NCBI RefSeq assembly: GCF_020184175.1
Contig: NC_065533.1
Span: 4,176,695 to 4,240,694 of the forward strand
Direction: 5' to 3'
From: Aphis gossypii
Taxonomy: Eukaryota > Arthropoda > Insecta > Hemiptera > Aphididae
Length of the DNA: 64,000 nucleotides
Part shown: in pieces, positions 14,001-30,500 of the stretch
Numbering within the stretch: position 1 is the first letter of the stretch
Layout: each line of letters starts with the position of its first letter
Notes under the pieces: generated by a model
Databases searched by the model: none
The model's input: the letters and a program-made list of their open reading frames with translations, nothing else
Told to the model about the DNA's origin: nothing
Made by a program: the position numbers and the translations under genes

Positions 14001-17000
14001 TAATTTAATACCTGTCCGATATGTGATCTTAATGTCTTATAAAACTTTCGTTGAAAACAATATGAACACAATCAATTCGACGTTGAAATTAAAATCGATG
14101 ATATAATTTAAATCATCATTATTTTAAAATTCAAACATTATTTAGAATTTTCTGTTACATAGTTATAATTTTCTTATTATTAATGATACCCAATTTTAAA
14201 CGTTGTTCAACAAATAAAATGAATAATAACAAAATATGATTATTAATCAATGATAACAATTAATATCATTCTTTTTCCATAAAAATTGTTGATCTAACGA
14301 CTTTAAAAAAGAATATATTCATGTATTTATTTTTAATTTTCAATTAATTATTGAATTATTAAACTTTGTAGGTACTAAATATAAATAAATAATAGGTTCA
14401 AAAGATAAGAAAAGTGATGATTTGAAAATTTACCATAATTTATAACAATTAATATATATATTTTTTAATAATTAGAGAATAATACATCATGGATTAGATT
14501 CAATATATTATTACAATTTATATTTTTCAAAAAAACTATTTGTAAGGATTATCATTAGCTTAATATATTATATTATTAATTAAAAACTGCTTGTTAGATT
14601 TTTTATATAGATAACGTTTTCCAATAAATAATTTGTTTCACTATTTGCATTGAAAAAGTTGATTTTCATGGATAGAACATCTCAAATGATAAAAAATATT
14701 AAATATTTTAAAGGTAAGTATTCTACATGGATCATGCTGTATGAAACTATACATTATATTATTTACCTTATTATTTTGATTCATTTAAAATTTACTCCCA
14801 ATGAAAATCAAAACAACTGAATATTATTTAAGATGAAAATCTATACATTAAAATTAAAATAATTATAAAATATTCCATCAGTAGATGTCAAACCACAAAT
14901 TTCATAATTTAAACCAGCTCCGTGGGGTGGGAGATTTCCTCTACCACTTTGCCACTGAAAATGGACAGTTTCTAGCCTGGTCAAAAGATAATTCGACAGC
15001 ATGTTGGCTGTTACTGACACGAGTACTACGCACAAGGCAGATTTAATAGTATTAAATTATTAACGACAGATATGCAAATGTATTGCGTTCGCCAACATAG
15101 CAATGACTGTTTTGATCGGATAAAAAAATAAATAAAAACTGATTGTAAATTAAAATGAATAATAAAAATACATAAAAATAAATAAACATTAAACATGAAT
15201 AAATCCATTGGTAGAACACCAATTATTCATTTTGTAGGTTACACATCATCGTACGGTGAATTGTATTATAACAACTAATATAGACAACAGTTTTTTTCTT
15301 TACTTTTATGTGCATTTGTTTAGCCTGTTACCAGTGTGGTACAATATCTTACTATACCAAATGTTATCTATGGTTAATGCAGTGATGTGGTTAACTTGTT
15401 CCTGGCTGGTTTAATTAATTTTGTGTGTAACGTTGCTAGAATATTTACTGTATAGTTAACTCTCCAGGTATTTATAAAATAATATGTTTTCAATCTGTGT
15501 GCTTACATATTTCCATTTTAAATCTTTACATTTCGGTCGGAATAATGAAACGCTATCGTTCTTTCAAGTCAAATCTAATTAAATTAATGTGAATAATAAA
15601 CAGCGGACGGAAATCATCTCGGGTATAAAATATATTCCCGTAGGCACATACCTATACTTAACAAACCAGAGTTCTGTTTGTTTAACCCGACGTATCATCC
15701 AAATGTCTTCTCCTCAGAATTAACATCGCATAGTTACTGCGCTACACTGTTATAGAGATGGGTGGGTACACGTCGTTATCTTTATAATTGCCTTAATAAA
15801 AATACATTTATATTGTCACAGTTCAGCCGACCGATAACGCCAGACACCATAACTAGATCATTTTTAATTTTCTTTACGGTGAGCTGGTTGTTAGAATAAT
15901 TGTGGAGCACATTCAAACAATATACTATTATTATGATTTTATGTTTTCTACTTGAGTGTGTAACAAACCATTTTTTTTTTTTTTATTAGAATATTATACC
16001 TAAAAATATTGATAAATTACAGTATTATATTATCTAGGTAGATAATAATTATAATGTACAACACAAACGAATGTTTCATATTATATTATAATATACCTAT
16101 ATAATATATAAATATATAATGATAAGGTTTCTAATGTTTACTGATTTTCAGTCAAGTTATTGATTTTAATATCATGTTATATTTTATTTTATTCTACACA
16201 ACATAGGTACTATTAGAAGAGTTTAATTGTTAAAAATTCTAATGCAGATAACATATAATTTTACCGAAAATTGGCAGTAACGTAAACTGTAATTTACAAA
16301 AGTGGAAACGTTTATTAATTTGCGAAATTTATTGTAAAAGTGTTAAACGGTCGTAAATTTATAATTTTCACTGAATGCATTTAATGTATTGCTTTAAATA
16401 CCTATTCCAAATACATTATTATATAATCTGGTAATATATGGTATGGTTATTGATACTTTAATTCAGTGTATATAGTAATTTATCAGTTACAGAAGACTCG
16501 TCATCGACTATTAATATTTTAGATTACATATATTAGATTGATATCCTGGAAAAATTTCTTTTTCAAACATTATAATTTATATCGTTAACTCAAAACTATA
16601 GACGATTTTAAATATTTTTTTTAGTTATGAATAAAATTAAACTTCAATATTCTAAATATTTATAACATTTCCTTTAATTAAAAATTAAAAAATATCTAAT
16701 GAGATTATGTTTAAAGTAGTAATATGTAACATGTATAAAGTAATTAATAAATACAAAACATGTATTGCTAAAATCGTTTTGAAAATATCCATATTCGAAT
16801 TTTCTATACTACAACAACTATATGACTGTTTGCGAGTCGACAAACTATTAATGATGAAAAAAAAGAAAGAGAAAATAACTAAAATGGTTTGAAATCTATT
16901 CCAACCCTATACTTCCTTACTCGACGACTTCCGGTGTTTGGTAGGCAACTTTATATTACGGCATCGTATTATTACGTTCATTGTAGGATGGCGTGATCGG

Positions 17001-20000
17001 AGATCGTTTCAAACAGATAATCCTATGGTTTCCTGGCAAGGTCAAGTTCATTATAATAAGCTACCGCTCAAAGGACGATGATCGACTGAGTTATTTCGGT
17101 ATATTAAAAGCATCTAGCTGCCAGCGTTAATTCATCTAGGAAATTAAAGTTTGTTTTAATTACAGCTATTTCCATATTATATTATGCCATGTCGCTACGA
17201 CAGTCCCTTTTGTAGATTTCATAGTTGGGTACAAGGCGTGTCTCAAAACCGACCACCTAACTCAAAGACTAGTGAATTTACTTCAAAGAATATTGCACAC
17301 CCAACACTATCTTAATCAATTTACTTGTCCACATAATATAATTGAGTTAAATTATACACACTCTAATAATACCTACACTCAGATCTCAGAACTGAGTATA
17401 GATTACTCTCTCACATTTTGTGTAAAATTATAAATTAGTCATTGTATGTTGTAACGTAAGATGTTATATTATATAATGTGCCTAAACATATAACTATAAT
17501 ATTATTTTATACTATAAAAAAAAAAAAAAAACAATTGATACATTGATACAAACATATATTATTCCACTAGTATTACCTATTAAATAACAATTAATAATAC
17601 AGGTATACCAATCATACAATGTTCTACTGAGGATGAAAATTTACAAAAAAATAACAATGTAACATTGTTCTACGGTATTTCAAATACGAATCTGATATCA
17701 TCGTCAAAACTATTATCGAAAATTGAAATCTTCTTTCTTAAACTTTTTGGACTTGTATTACTGTTTATGGGTGATTTCAATTTAAATTGAACGTTGTTAC
17801 AGAATTGGCTTCAAGACTTTTATCTTACTCGAATATCATCAATAGTTTGGTTGTAGAAACTTTTTGAGGTATCTGTAAAAATATTTAAGTATAATTTTAT
17901 AGATTTCTAAAACAAATAAAAATTTGACAGTTGAATGTTTAAAAATAAATGTTCACTATTTATCAATCAGATCATTTATTTATATTTCAAACTATTGTAG
18001 ATGATATTTTAAATTATTATTATTATTTTTTTTTTTTTGCAAAACTAAACAATTATATATAATGTTGGCTTCAAAATACATAACAAATCGAAATTATTCA
18101 TATTATTTCGGTGGTAGATATTAATAATGTTTTCAGCATTTTTTTATGAGTTTTCATATAAGTTTATTTGTCATACTATTTAATCTCAGTTAGATTTATA
18201 TGTTAAATGTTTCATTATATTTACCCTTTTGTCATACAGCCATACAATATGAAGTATTTACACTAGCAATAAAATATAACATTACTCAGTTCAAGAAAAA
18301 AATTCAAATAATTCAATACATTATATAATGTGATAAAAATATAAAATATTTTAAATAACAAAACCACAGATTTTCAGTGTAAATTAAACTTTACTTCACT
18401 TCATAAATGTCAACACATTATTTACCCAGAATATAAATAATATTTTTTATTAAGGTATTTATAAACTGAATGTATTTTTAATGATTTCCAAAATCTTCAG
18501 AATATTCTCTATATTTTAAGTTCACATACTTTTGTTTTTAGACTTTTATGCCTTGTACAAAAGAAACTAAATGATTTTTAATTGTTCAACCATAAGAAGA
18601 GGCATAAAACAAAACTAACAACAATAAATGTATTCAATTGAACATTATTACATATATTTATATTTACAATTTCCAAAATTAATCTCTAATAACAAAATAT
18701 ATTGTTCATCATTTATATTATTTTACTCTACATAACATCATACATTTTTATTACCACTATAATTGTTTCTCTTATCAACTTGTTTCAAATACAATGCAAA
18801 ACGCAACTAATTATCACACAATAAATAATAAATAATAATAACTACATTCTTGAAAATTTTCGGATAAATAGTACTCAATACATTTAATGTAACTGGATAT
18901 TTTTACAGGGACATGTTTTTTTACACATGAGAGCCCTAAATGAGAGTATTTCCCCCCGTATAAGAATTAATACAATTTGTCCAAATAAATAAATTATTAT
19001 TAAAAAGTTATTTGAACAACGATACAATATAATAATAATAATATATATTGTGATCAATGTTACTTCAGAATTATTATTGCTTGGGCAGTATATAATGTGA
19101 AGCTGTTATGGCCATAATGGGCAATTTCAAAAGCTCAAAACCACTATTATAATAGCGCTGTTTCCTTAGGACACATTTTGTGAATTGTAAACACAAAACA
19201 TAGCTATATCATTAAATAAAATAATGATCATCATAATATGTATTTGTTTACATAAATTGCCGTTAATATCTAAAGCAAATAAATTAAGATTCCATTTTGT
19301 GTTTGTGTTGTATTGTTGCACGTGGGCCATTTAGTGGTAAATTCATTGTTTAGAGTAGACATCGTAATTGATTGATGAGTTGCGCCGGATTCCGTATCGA
19401 CGACCGTTTACAAGTGAAAATCAGCAGCAACAAATGTTTAACAAAATGCAAATTAAAATACAATGTTTATAAATTCATGTACCTATGGTAGACTATTAAT
19501 ATAAATATCATTATATATTATAAATAAATAGTCCATGTATAGCTTTTTAAAATACATTCTATATGACATAAAATAATAATAATAATAATAAAAAAATTGT
19601 TAATCAATATCGTAATAAGCTAAAATAATAGAATACATTGTGAACGTTTAATCATCATAAATTATTATTTCATAACTATTGTAGAAAAAGATTCGGAATT
19701 GAAAACAATATTTTGCAGATTATTTGTGTATCTATGTTCTTACACGTAACGATAAAAATGATGTATATTTTAAGTGAAAAAAAAAACTGTGTGTTACATT
19801 TATATGTTATCGATAGTTTGCAATTTTAGATTTTGGGTGGCACTAGGGAGCTATTTGTTTTACAAAGGTGTGTACTTTTTTATATCAGTTAACACTTTTT
19901 GGGACAATAAAAATCTCAAACATTTAATTTGGCATTTCTATAACCTATTGGAAAATATTTGCATACGTATTATGCTGCACACAGTACACCTACACAAGAT

Positions 20001-23000
20001 TAATAATAATTCATTTGTCCGAATTTTCAAGTAGTCTTCAATATAACCATTAAAATTACAAAAGAAAAGAAAGAAAAAACTATGAAGAGTTACAAACATT
20101 TAATATATTTTAAATGAAATGTTTGTTTTATACAAATTCTATTCAGCTCAGAATAGTTTATTTATTTTTTAGTGTAATAATATTTATTGTGACTTTATAT
20201 AATTTAAAAATAACCAGGTTAGTGGACCATTCAACTATCGTTTCAAACTTTATTTTTATCTGTTGCTGATGTGTCTCATTCTATACAACTTTTAAACAAT
20301 AATAGATAATAATTACGATTCAAACTAAAAATATTATACATTTTGACAATCTACGGTAACACAATTGTAGATCGTGACTCCAAACTACTAAAACTAACAA
20401 TATATTACTGTCTGACAAATAAAAAGTGAGACATTTTGTTTCCAAACTGCACGTATAGCAAATTTCGTAAAATATTTATATACTCCCTTACTTTTAATAT
20501 GGCACGTGATATATATTTTTTTTTTACTGTAAACATACAAAGATTATATTTAAATTTAACGTAATATGCTCGAGCAGAAGTAATACCTAGACGATAAAAA
20601 AAAAAAAAAACTAATAAATTACAACACAATACTAATGACTCATCCAATCCAAACCAGTCATAATAATATAATATGAGTAAATGTGGTTAACTATAAAATA
20701 TTTGTTATGTTTGGTGAACTTTTAGATATTTTCGAAGGATGATTACTATTTTTTACAAAATTAATATATCATACAAACTGATCGTATCACAACAAATGTG
20801 ATATTTAAAAATCTAATGTCTCGAACCGTACTACAAAATAAAATATATAATTACAAAAATCATGTATTTATGTATTTTTAATTACACAGCCACACAGGTA
20901 ATATAGTGGTTAAGTTATCATTAAGTTATAGCTTAAATTTTAGTAAGTCGTAACGTTGACTACAAAATAAATATGTTATCTGATTCATATTTTTATAAAT
21001 TATGCATTATTTAAATCAAAATAATTAAAATCGATAGTAAGCACGTGGTAACAAGTGCATTATATTATTATTTGTTGATTTTTATATACTTAAGTTTGTT
21101 TCTCGTAAATTTATTTCCAATTACTAAATTTAAAAAATAAAAATATATTTATTATGTTTCTATTTATTTTATAATACCTATTTTGTAATCATTTTAACAA
21201 TATTAAGTATAATTTCAATTTGTATTCAAATATAATACATCTCAAGTAAAATTATCATAGTCGTCTTGTATTTCAAAAAAATTGTCTGCGTGGTTTTCGC
21301 ATTAGGGTTTCAAACCTAAATTGTGTTTATCACAATTGTACGTTATATATACAACCGAATAAAGACTATCTTCTTTTTTAAATTAGTCTATACATACCTA
21401 TATAATTGAATGAGATATATTCAAAATTGATAAAAATCCATTATGACATTTTTCAACGGAATTTTAGTAATATACTTAAGATAATTCCGTAGTGGTACTA
21501 GTAGCATTTATAATCTCTTTCGATTTCTTCAATAAAGACTCCCTATCCACATATCTTAAAAAATTTTTCTGTCAGTAATGGTATTAAGATGTCTTGATTT
21601 TGTGATTTCGAAAGTGAATTTCGAATATATACCTATGCTTTTAGAGTTCTTAATTTAACATGTATTTATACAAAATACATATCCAGTATGAAAAACTTTC
21701 ATGATCTAATTTGTTACTAACAACACTTTGAATAGAATTATTCGTAGCTTTTTTAAAAAAAAAACCAACGGGATATATGTATATGATTAAATATTTTTTA
21801 TTACACTCTATAGTAATCTGAATCAGTTTTTAATTATTATCATTTCTGTAATTTAAACCATTTCAGATCCAAATGAAATAGTATGCCACTACTGAAAATT
21901 ATGCATATAAAAACATAAAAACAAAAACTCTATCCGTATATTTTCAGTGTAATTAGTACGGGTAAATGGGAAAAAAACCTGTGGAAATCTACAGATCTTT
22001 TATGTATAATTATCTTTTTACGATGTTATTAAAAATAAATTACAAAGTAATCCTAGGTGAGATTTTCTTGGTGTGCATTCACTTGGTGAACATTTAAAAA
22101 AATTTAAACTGTTTTTTTATTCGGTAAAAAATATATTTGGAATTCATTAAGTCAATTGAACTGTATTAAAGAGGTAATCAGTTAAAATATTGATATAGAA
22201 TTAGTAATTTAGACTAATACTACTCTTTCACTTATGATGTCACAAAATATAATATATAGTCATTATTTTTTATCAAAATAGATTGTATTTCATAATTAAT
22301 TTTTATGTTTGTTTTTTAATCTGGAAAAAAAGTCTTTAAAAAATAAAAGTTATTTTACGATGTTTTGAGAGTTACTTAATAATAATATGTTATATTTATA
22401 AATCATTTGAGTCTTTCAGAATTCAGTTATGCATTCACTATAAAAAAAAACATAGTTCAAAAATCATTTAACATAATACAATATGTTGATTATCACATAT
22501 AATTACTGTGTATTTGTGTCAAAGAGAAATGAGCAGCATACGTATTATTATATTTTGTTTTCAAATTCAAGAAGCTGTAATTTTATTAAATATATATTTA
22601 CAATTTATTCTCAAAGATACATTTATAAATATTTTGTCAACTATTATACTATCGGTGTATCAAATGAAAAAATACAATTTCGATTAAATGAAAAAAATAC
22701 ATATATTAAAATGCCACATGACATTTCCATGACCTTTTTACCTACTAAAAAACATTGTTTCTTTCAGGAAATGGTTTTATAACAATGATAAATGTTATAA
22801 AATTGATTTTCACATTTATATTTTTTAACTTTCTTCATAATGAATTTAATTATTTATTAGTATGACATTTTTATTTATTTATTTTTATGATAATTAGATT
22901 ATAAAAATTTGTTATATTAACCGGGTATAATTTGAACATTTACTTATTTTTTTTTTAGTTTGTAATGAGTAGATGATTTCTATAATGGTAAATATTTTTT

Positions 23001-23739
23001 CAAATAGTATATGACTACATATATGAAGAAAACTATAAGTAAATCGAACAAATACATTTAATAAATATATAAATTTAATATTAATTTTGTTTATTTATGT
23101 ACATTGAATAGATAAAAGTATATAATTCGATAAAAAAATGTCTATTATATATACAATCTACCCAAATAACAGATAGATTTCCAAAAAAAAAAATATGCAC
23201 GAGAGAAGATTTACTTTATATTATACACTTCAATATACAAGTACATGTCTTTAGGATAAAAGTGTATTCATAAACAGTCAAATACAACATGTTTCTATTG
23301 CAAATATTTTCCCGATATAAAAGTAAGATATTGAATAACAAGATAATCACACAAGAGGATATTAACGTTTTAGATTATTTATTTTAAAATTATTGAAAGT
23401 GTAAAGTAGATAACGATTTGTTTTCTTCAGCATAAGATAATGTTTCTAATATTATTATGTAATAAAATAATATTGAATATCCTGTAAGAAAAGCACACGA
23501 ATACTAAAATCCGACCAAATTTTTATAATGTATGTAAAATAAAACAGAAAAACCATTCGTACATTTCAGTGTACTCGTATAGGTATAAGTATTTTTCGAA
23601 CAAATTTTTATCTCAGATTAAGTGAAAAATAAAGTAAAAATAAATAAATATCAAGTAATAATAGTCAAATTCGATATTACAGTGATATTGTTGGAAATAT
23701 CCACTATGATGTCCACCATTACGTGTTACAGGCTATAAA
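11061..23739. other. Non-coding AT-rich DNA, no gene seen
   Basis: No frame longer than 99 codons and none with a known domain. More complex patches occur at about 13590-13980, 14870-15030, 15530-15860 and 16900-17260. Poly-A/T tracts are frequent (17517-17531, 18028-18038, 20597-20610), and an AAT run lies near 19572-19590. These patches may be distal regulatory elements or old insertions. Confidence 0.45.
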
Positions 23740-24500
23740 TTATAATATTATATCATAAACTATCGACGACTGCGTACAATAATAGTGATCTGTCCATTGT
23801 ACTCAACTCGGCCCGTAAGCATTTAATGGCCGCCGTAGTTATAGACTTACATACAACATGAGATATGAAATTGTTTATGTTATATTATGTACATAAGTTA
23901 ACGCTGTAAATTCGATGGAAAACGGATATGAAAATTAAAAAAGAAAAGTCTAGTGAAACGGAGATCTTGAAAATGTCAATTGCCATCCGTGCCGATGATC
24001 CTGAACGTTAGGTTAGGTTCACCCTCGTCTACTCTAACTTCAAATACGCTATATATATTATGCTACATACCTACGCATTTCATTCGAATCGACACGAGAA
24101 CGAAAAAGTTTTTTTTTTTTTTTTGTTAATCGTCAGAGAACGAACGGACCGTTGTCATCGTGTTCAATGGAAGGGTTGAACACTACTAAAAAGTGCAACA
24201 ATCGTATACATGGTAGGTAGTAACAGTAATAATACGCATACCGATAATATGCGACTCCAACCACTACATAAACGATAACGATAGTACGGTATACTTTCAC
24301 GTTATTCCGTTTTTTCATGTAAAGTGTCCGTATTCGTTTTGATGGTTCTCGTCTTAGATAATATTGTATGTTTATGTGTTTGACTAGGGGAGAAACTGTC
24401 GGAATGACATTATGGCTGTTCGCGGTGTCTTCTTACGAATAAGTTGTACAGCAATATTTTATACATTTAACTCCGATCGACCCGTTTCGCTTCAATTCCA
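23740..24500. promoter_or_regulatory. Moderately CpG-rich patch, possible regulatory DNA
   Basis: Composition rises from the AT background, with several CG clusters (23760-23840, 23990-24030, 24080-24180, 24400-24490). It contains a double TTAGG-type word (GTTAGGTTAGGTT near 24008), which is too short to be telomeric. No coding exon is seen; the 61-codon minus-strand frame at 24133-24318 has no known features. Confidence 0.25.
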
Positions 24501-27500
24501 TTGTTTGCATCTACTGATAATTTTTAATACTTTAAATTATGTTGTAAAAATTTCCACAAACAAATCGACCTGTATGTTTGCATGTTGAAAATTTTACATT
24601 CTATAATATTTTATGGTGGTAACATTGTGAATGAAATGACATTTATATGCAATGAAGACTATAAATACTCGATGACTATACAAAATGAAACTCGAGAAAA
24701 TTAAAGTTAGTAGTAGCCATTAACATTATACGTCTTAACTATCTAATTCAGCACAATCAAATAATTCGATTACTGCGTACATTTTCATAAAATTGTTAAA
24801 TAAAAAATTATTTATTCATATAATTCAAAATTATTTGCACGAAAAATATGAAAATCAGTTATTTTGTATTAAAATACCTAATTTTGCACTCAAATTGTTT
24901 TCAGATATTATAAGTACTCATAAATGCTGTTTAGTATTTACTAACTTTTAATGAACTATAAATATTATAATACGTACCTAATAAATTAACCACTTATTTC
25001 GTTTGAGTAGTTTGATGTATTGGAAAGAATCTATCTCAAAAACATAACAATCTGATAGTTTTATCATTTAGATAGCTATCAAAAATACATCGCAATGTAT
25101 GATATTTATATATTACATACATTTCGAATATTAGACTCAAAAGGACAGTGATGTTGTTAAATTGCATATCCAATGCGCCGTGTTACCATAATTGTATTAT
25201 TCAAATATTGTAGGTAAATAAATATAATATTGTAGTTAGTGTTATAACATCATGATGTATTTCATTTTTAAAATGCATGGCGAATAAAATACCTAATTTT
25301 TTTAAAAATATCATAAAAATGGTTCTTATAGTGATGAAACAAACACTCAAATAAAAATAAAGAAAAATTGCATTTTCAAAATTGGTTTTGAAGTAATTCT
25401 GTTATATCTTTATGAAATGACTTAAGTCTATTAGGTTAGGTTGTAATTTGCGTATCTGTATTAATATATTTTATTAATTATTATGTCAATATTTTAAAAT
25501 TTAAATAACTTGATAATAGATAAAATTATTATAATCCACATGTCGTTTTCATCTTATGGTCTAATAATTAGTATATTATAATAAATTCATATTTCCAGTT
25601 TTAACTTATACTCGTAAAAGTTATATTTGTTTTTTTAAATATAGAATTTATTAAATAACTTTAACATTTTAAGTAATCACAATAAATTGTTTATTTAATA
25701 TTACTTTTACTAAATATCTAATTGATTAAATCATATTAAAATTATTAATTCAAAGGGTCAATACTCAATACTACATAATATCAATTATTTTTTATACATT
25801 TTAATTAATCTAATTGTTTATTATGTTTAATACTTAAATCGATAAACATATTACATATATATATGTATATAAACAGTTATTTAAATATAAAAGAATACTA
25901 AGAATTCTGAAAATCACCAGAAAAACATAATAAATATATTAAGATTATACTATTTTATTTATTTTGTTTATGAGAAAATTATTAAACATTGTTATAACAA
26001 ATGATTTTCAAATTTTCTAGAGTTTAAAAATATTCATTCATAAAAAAGAACTAGAAAAGGCGCTTTAATATATTTCAAGTACATGTCATTGTCATTTAGT
26101 AAATCTTAGTAATGGATGTTTTAAATTTGGACTCCGTGTTAATCATTGTATACAAAAATAAAAATTCTGAGAAGAGGTGATGTGTCATACTTCATTTATA
26201 AAATTATATGATAATTTATTAATATAACTATTTTTCATTCATTTTTATATTATTATTACATTTGGTAGAATTAATTTTTACTTATGCATTGCATACAAAT
26301 ATAATAATTTAAATTAACATATATAATACGTATTATACATTACGATTATTAACTTATACGCCAATAATGACGGTACTTTATGCCGATGATAGTATATGCA
26401 TGGTCATATAGTTTAACATGAGTATAAATAATATTATTTTTATAAATTCATTGTTTATATAAAATAATATGCAAAATATAGACAATTAGAAAATTTTAAA
26501 GTTTGTACTACTGATTTTTTTTTTAAGTGCACCAAAATTTTAAAAATATTCATATTTTTCTATATAGGTAAATACATATTTTCTGTAGTTTTGAAAATAT
26601 AGAATATTTTTATAGTTGACGAATAACCAAATAAAGTTTAAGTTTGAAGCTTTCTTAGAGTTTCTAAAGATTTGATCTTCAACAGACGCATAATTGTAAA
26701 ACTAATACATTTATTTCTAATTTCAAAATTTCAAGTATAATATTATACAAATATATTTTTAGTACTGTTGTCTAATAGAGACTTATTTAGGTGAACTTTA
26801 TTATTTAAATAATACGAGTAAATATTTTTATACATATGACATTATATAACACATTCTTTGAATTTAAAATGAATTCATTTCAATGGTATGACTGAAAATG
26901 TAAACATATTTTTCTTGTTAGCTCACAAACAATAATAAGTTCTTTCATCTGAATTTAATATGAATATAGTATTTATATCAAATATATTTTTATACTTTAT
27001 TAAATAATAGTTTTTAATATTATGTTATTTAGTTATTACATTCATTATATAAGTCCACCAGCCTAAGGTAAGAAGGCACCGTGGAATTTTACAAACTTAC
27101 GTATATTGTAAATCATGTATTTTAAAATTGTATTCAAAGTCCTATATTTGATCTATTTATATTATTATACTATAAACTATCGCAAATAAAAAAAAAAAAC
27201 TATCAAGTTTAACCAATAACTATAGTTTAATGATATTCTTTTGTAGTACATGAAATAGCTATAATATCACTAAGTACACATTTTTATTTGTTAACCCTTC
27301 AGATTATTTAAAACCAATTATCTTAATACTATATATATTAATTATACGTTTGAAAATACACATGTATTTATCAATAAATTAAATTGCTTAGAATCGGCAT
27401 CGTCACATAGAAATAATTATTTAGCCTTCCATGTGTTGATTTCGTGCTTGCGCAAAATATTCTTTTATATTATATAGTAAGATACAGTATTTTGTATGTC

Positions 27501-30500
27501 ATGCCTTGAATACATTTCTCCTGTATAACATTTCCTTACATATAAGTACTGACTACGTAATCTACACGTAAGTACTTAACTTAATCGGTTGTATAGTCTT
27601 AATTTAATTCAGAAAAAATATTATTGTTGTTCATAGTATGTAGGTAGATAATATAATATGTGGTATACTAATTCTCGCGATGATGGACTTCAAGTGATTC
27701 GAGTGAGTTCTTTGTATGGAATACGATGATAAATATGATTAAAATAACATCGAAACCATTTATAAATTTAATTTGTATTGTGAATGTTTTCCCATTATAT
27801 ATTTTTGGAATTGTTCGTTATCATTATCAGCATTATTATTAAGCTGTATACTTATTAAGCTTTTAATAATTATGTTATACGCATAACTATCATTTAAATT
27901 TTATTAAATTAAAAATTTTAGATTTTATAAAATTGATCATCAAATATTATCACAATTTGATCATATATAAATAGATGTATCTACCGTAACAATAGAGTGG
28001 GTAATCAGAACTAGATGAGCCAAATATTTGCTATGAAGATTTTTATATAGTTTACGATCGAGTGTAAAATATTAGGAGCAGAAAATGACCCATACCAGGG
28101 CGACAGGACCCAACTATTTTACCGGTCAAAATAAAATGTTATGTCTTTTTGATAAACTCGATCCTATTACACGACAAAACTAATTTATTGTTTTTTCTGT
28201 ATTACAAGATGAATGAACGCCCTTTGGTATTGTTCGTCTGAGAAGTTTGACAGGGCTTATTGAAAATGAACAAACTTATCAATAAATCAAAGAACTCCAC
28301 ACGAACGATGTCTTTTCTATTTTTCCTATATCCAATACCTATATGATATAATATAACTATATATAATATTGCTATATTTGAGTTATTTTTAAAAAACAGT
28401 ATTGAACTCAAAATGTAATACAAATAATGGAATATATCATATAATCATAAGTGTAATATTTATATTTAACTTTTCGTTGCATTGTCTGTTTTCTATAGAA
28501 TAATTACCAATATTTGACAATTTGAAAAATGAAACAGAAATATTTCAAAAAAAAAAAAAAATCATCAGCGTTTTTAAATAACAATAGATATGTAATTAAA
28601 ACTAAAAGTGAAAACAATCAGTCGTAATTTTAGTTTGTATAATAAATTCGCATTATATAAATTTACTTCCGCAAAATCGAAAATGCATAATACAACTCGT
28701 GTTTGGTGAATCGTATCGAATTTTTTTTGTATGACTTATAACAAATTCATGAAGAAAATCTAATATTTTATCGTATATCCATAATACTCTATAAATATTT
28801 AAAAGAACAAACCTTTTTCAGAACTGAAGTCCAGTTTAGGTTTAAATGTATCTGCTCATCCAATCTATATAATATTATTATTGTTGTAATGATGTAAACA
28901 CGTGATATCAAACGTCCCCTTCGTATTTATAGTCAGGATATCTCGCATGTTGTAGAATTTTTATTGTTATTTAGGAAAGTATTGTCTACGAACAAGTTTA
29001 TGGCTACTTGAAATAGTAAATATATGTTTGTCGATGAAAAAACCGGCATTTTATTAGTGGATCCTAAAATGGAAATACGCTTGATAATGTGTTTTTATTT
29101 TATTATCGCCAGGTTTTTGCTTTTAAATAAATCCAAAATACTATTGAATGTTCGATTTAATAACTATATTTTGTGGTACACCGACAAAAATTGCTTTACG
29201 CTTGTTAATTTTTATGTTGACTCTATATGACGTGTTAACTGTCACGGTATAACAACAAGCACTTGAATGTATTTAAATTAATAATTATTATTATGTACCT
29301 GTACCTACTCAATCAATCTGAAGTTACATATTTTATACTGTAGTGAGTTGGTGTATATTGTAATAATCCATAACGTGATAAATTATATTTGAGAAATAAA
29401 TGTAAAATACGTTTAAAGTTCCATTTTACATATATTTCTTACAATGTATTATATTGCATTTTACTATCTAAAACATTAAATCTTATGATTATAAATTATT
29501 GATAACATAGTGAATTAATAAAACAATATTTTTTAATGTAAAGATAATATACTTAAATGTTATTTGTGAATTATTGTTTTAGTTTGTCGTATACAATATG
29601 TATAACCGAAATAAGAAATAATTACACACTGTGAAAATAAAAACGAATATAGACCAAGAATATGTCGAAATTATTTCATAAGATTTTTACGATGCTATGG
29701 AAATTACGCCCCACTGTTACACTGTTAATAGAAAGTATAAATAATCACCCAACAAGAAAATAATAACGAATAAATACTTACGAAATTTCGATTATGTTAT
29801 TTTATACAAATGTCGTGATTCTATGAAGCTATGAAAGTAATAAAATGCAGAGCAATACGAAACAGGATTTCAATTCATGCTCCAGTTACCCTACATAAGG
29901 ATAGCTATGAAAACTCTAAGAACATACGTCCATTTTCTTGTTACACAATTTTTTGTGCGCTGTAATAATAAATGCGATTGTACAAAAGCAGAAAAATGTA
30001 ATACTTTTTATACTTTTATTACATTTTCTTCTAAGAAATTTAGGCCAAGCACGTAACTTCTCAATATAACCGAAAAATCTAAAATATACATAATTATATC
30101 TGATAACATTTTTGAATTTCATTTTTACCCTTTCACTGAAGATCAAAAAACTAAAAAGAACTTAAGCACTCTGTGTTAAACAATTTTAATAAACCAATGA
30201 AATCATATTATTTTGATGAACTATATACATTGAACTTATACACATTGAAAAACATTTTGTCAAAACGTACAAAATTATTAATTATCTTATAATTCTTGTT
30301 TTGTGGTTCCTAAAATGTTTGTCAAAATAAATACAATTGAAAATTATTCAATCTATCATTATTTTTATGTAGTTTAATTTTATTTACAGTTGTATTATAA
30401 TGGATTTATATACCTCATTGGCATAGTCACAAGTTTTACGAATGATAAATAAATATAAGCATAAGTAGTAAAACATTTCAATTTAAACTTTAATTAATTA

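Noticed and set aside
24005..24022. TTAGG-type repeats suggestive of insect telomere sequence
   Set aside because: Only two units; a further GTTAGGTT-like word near 25434 is also too short. No array.
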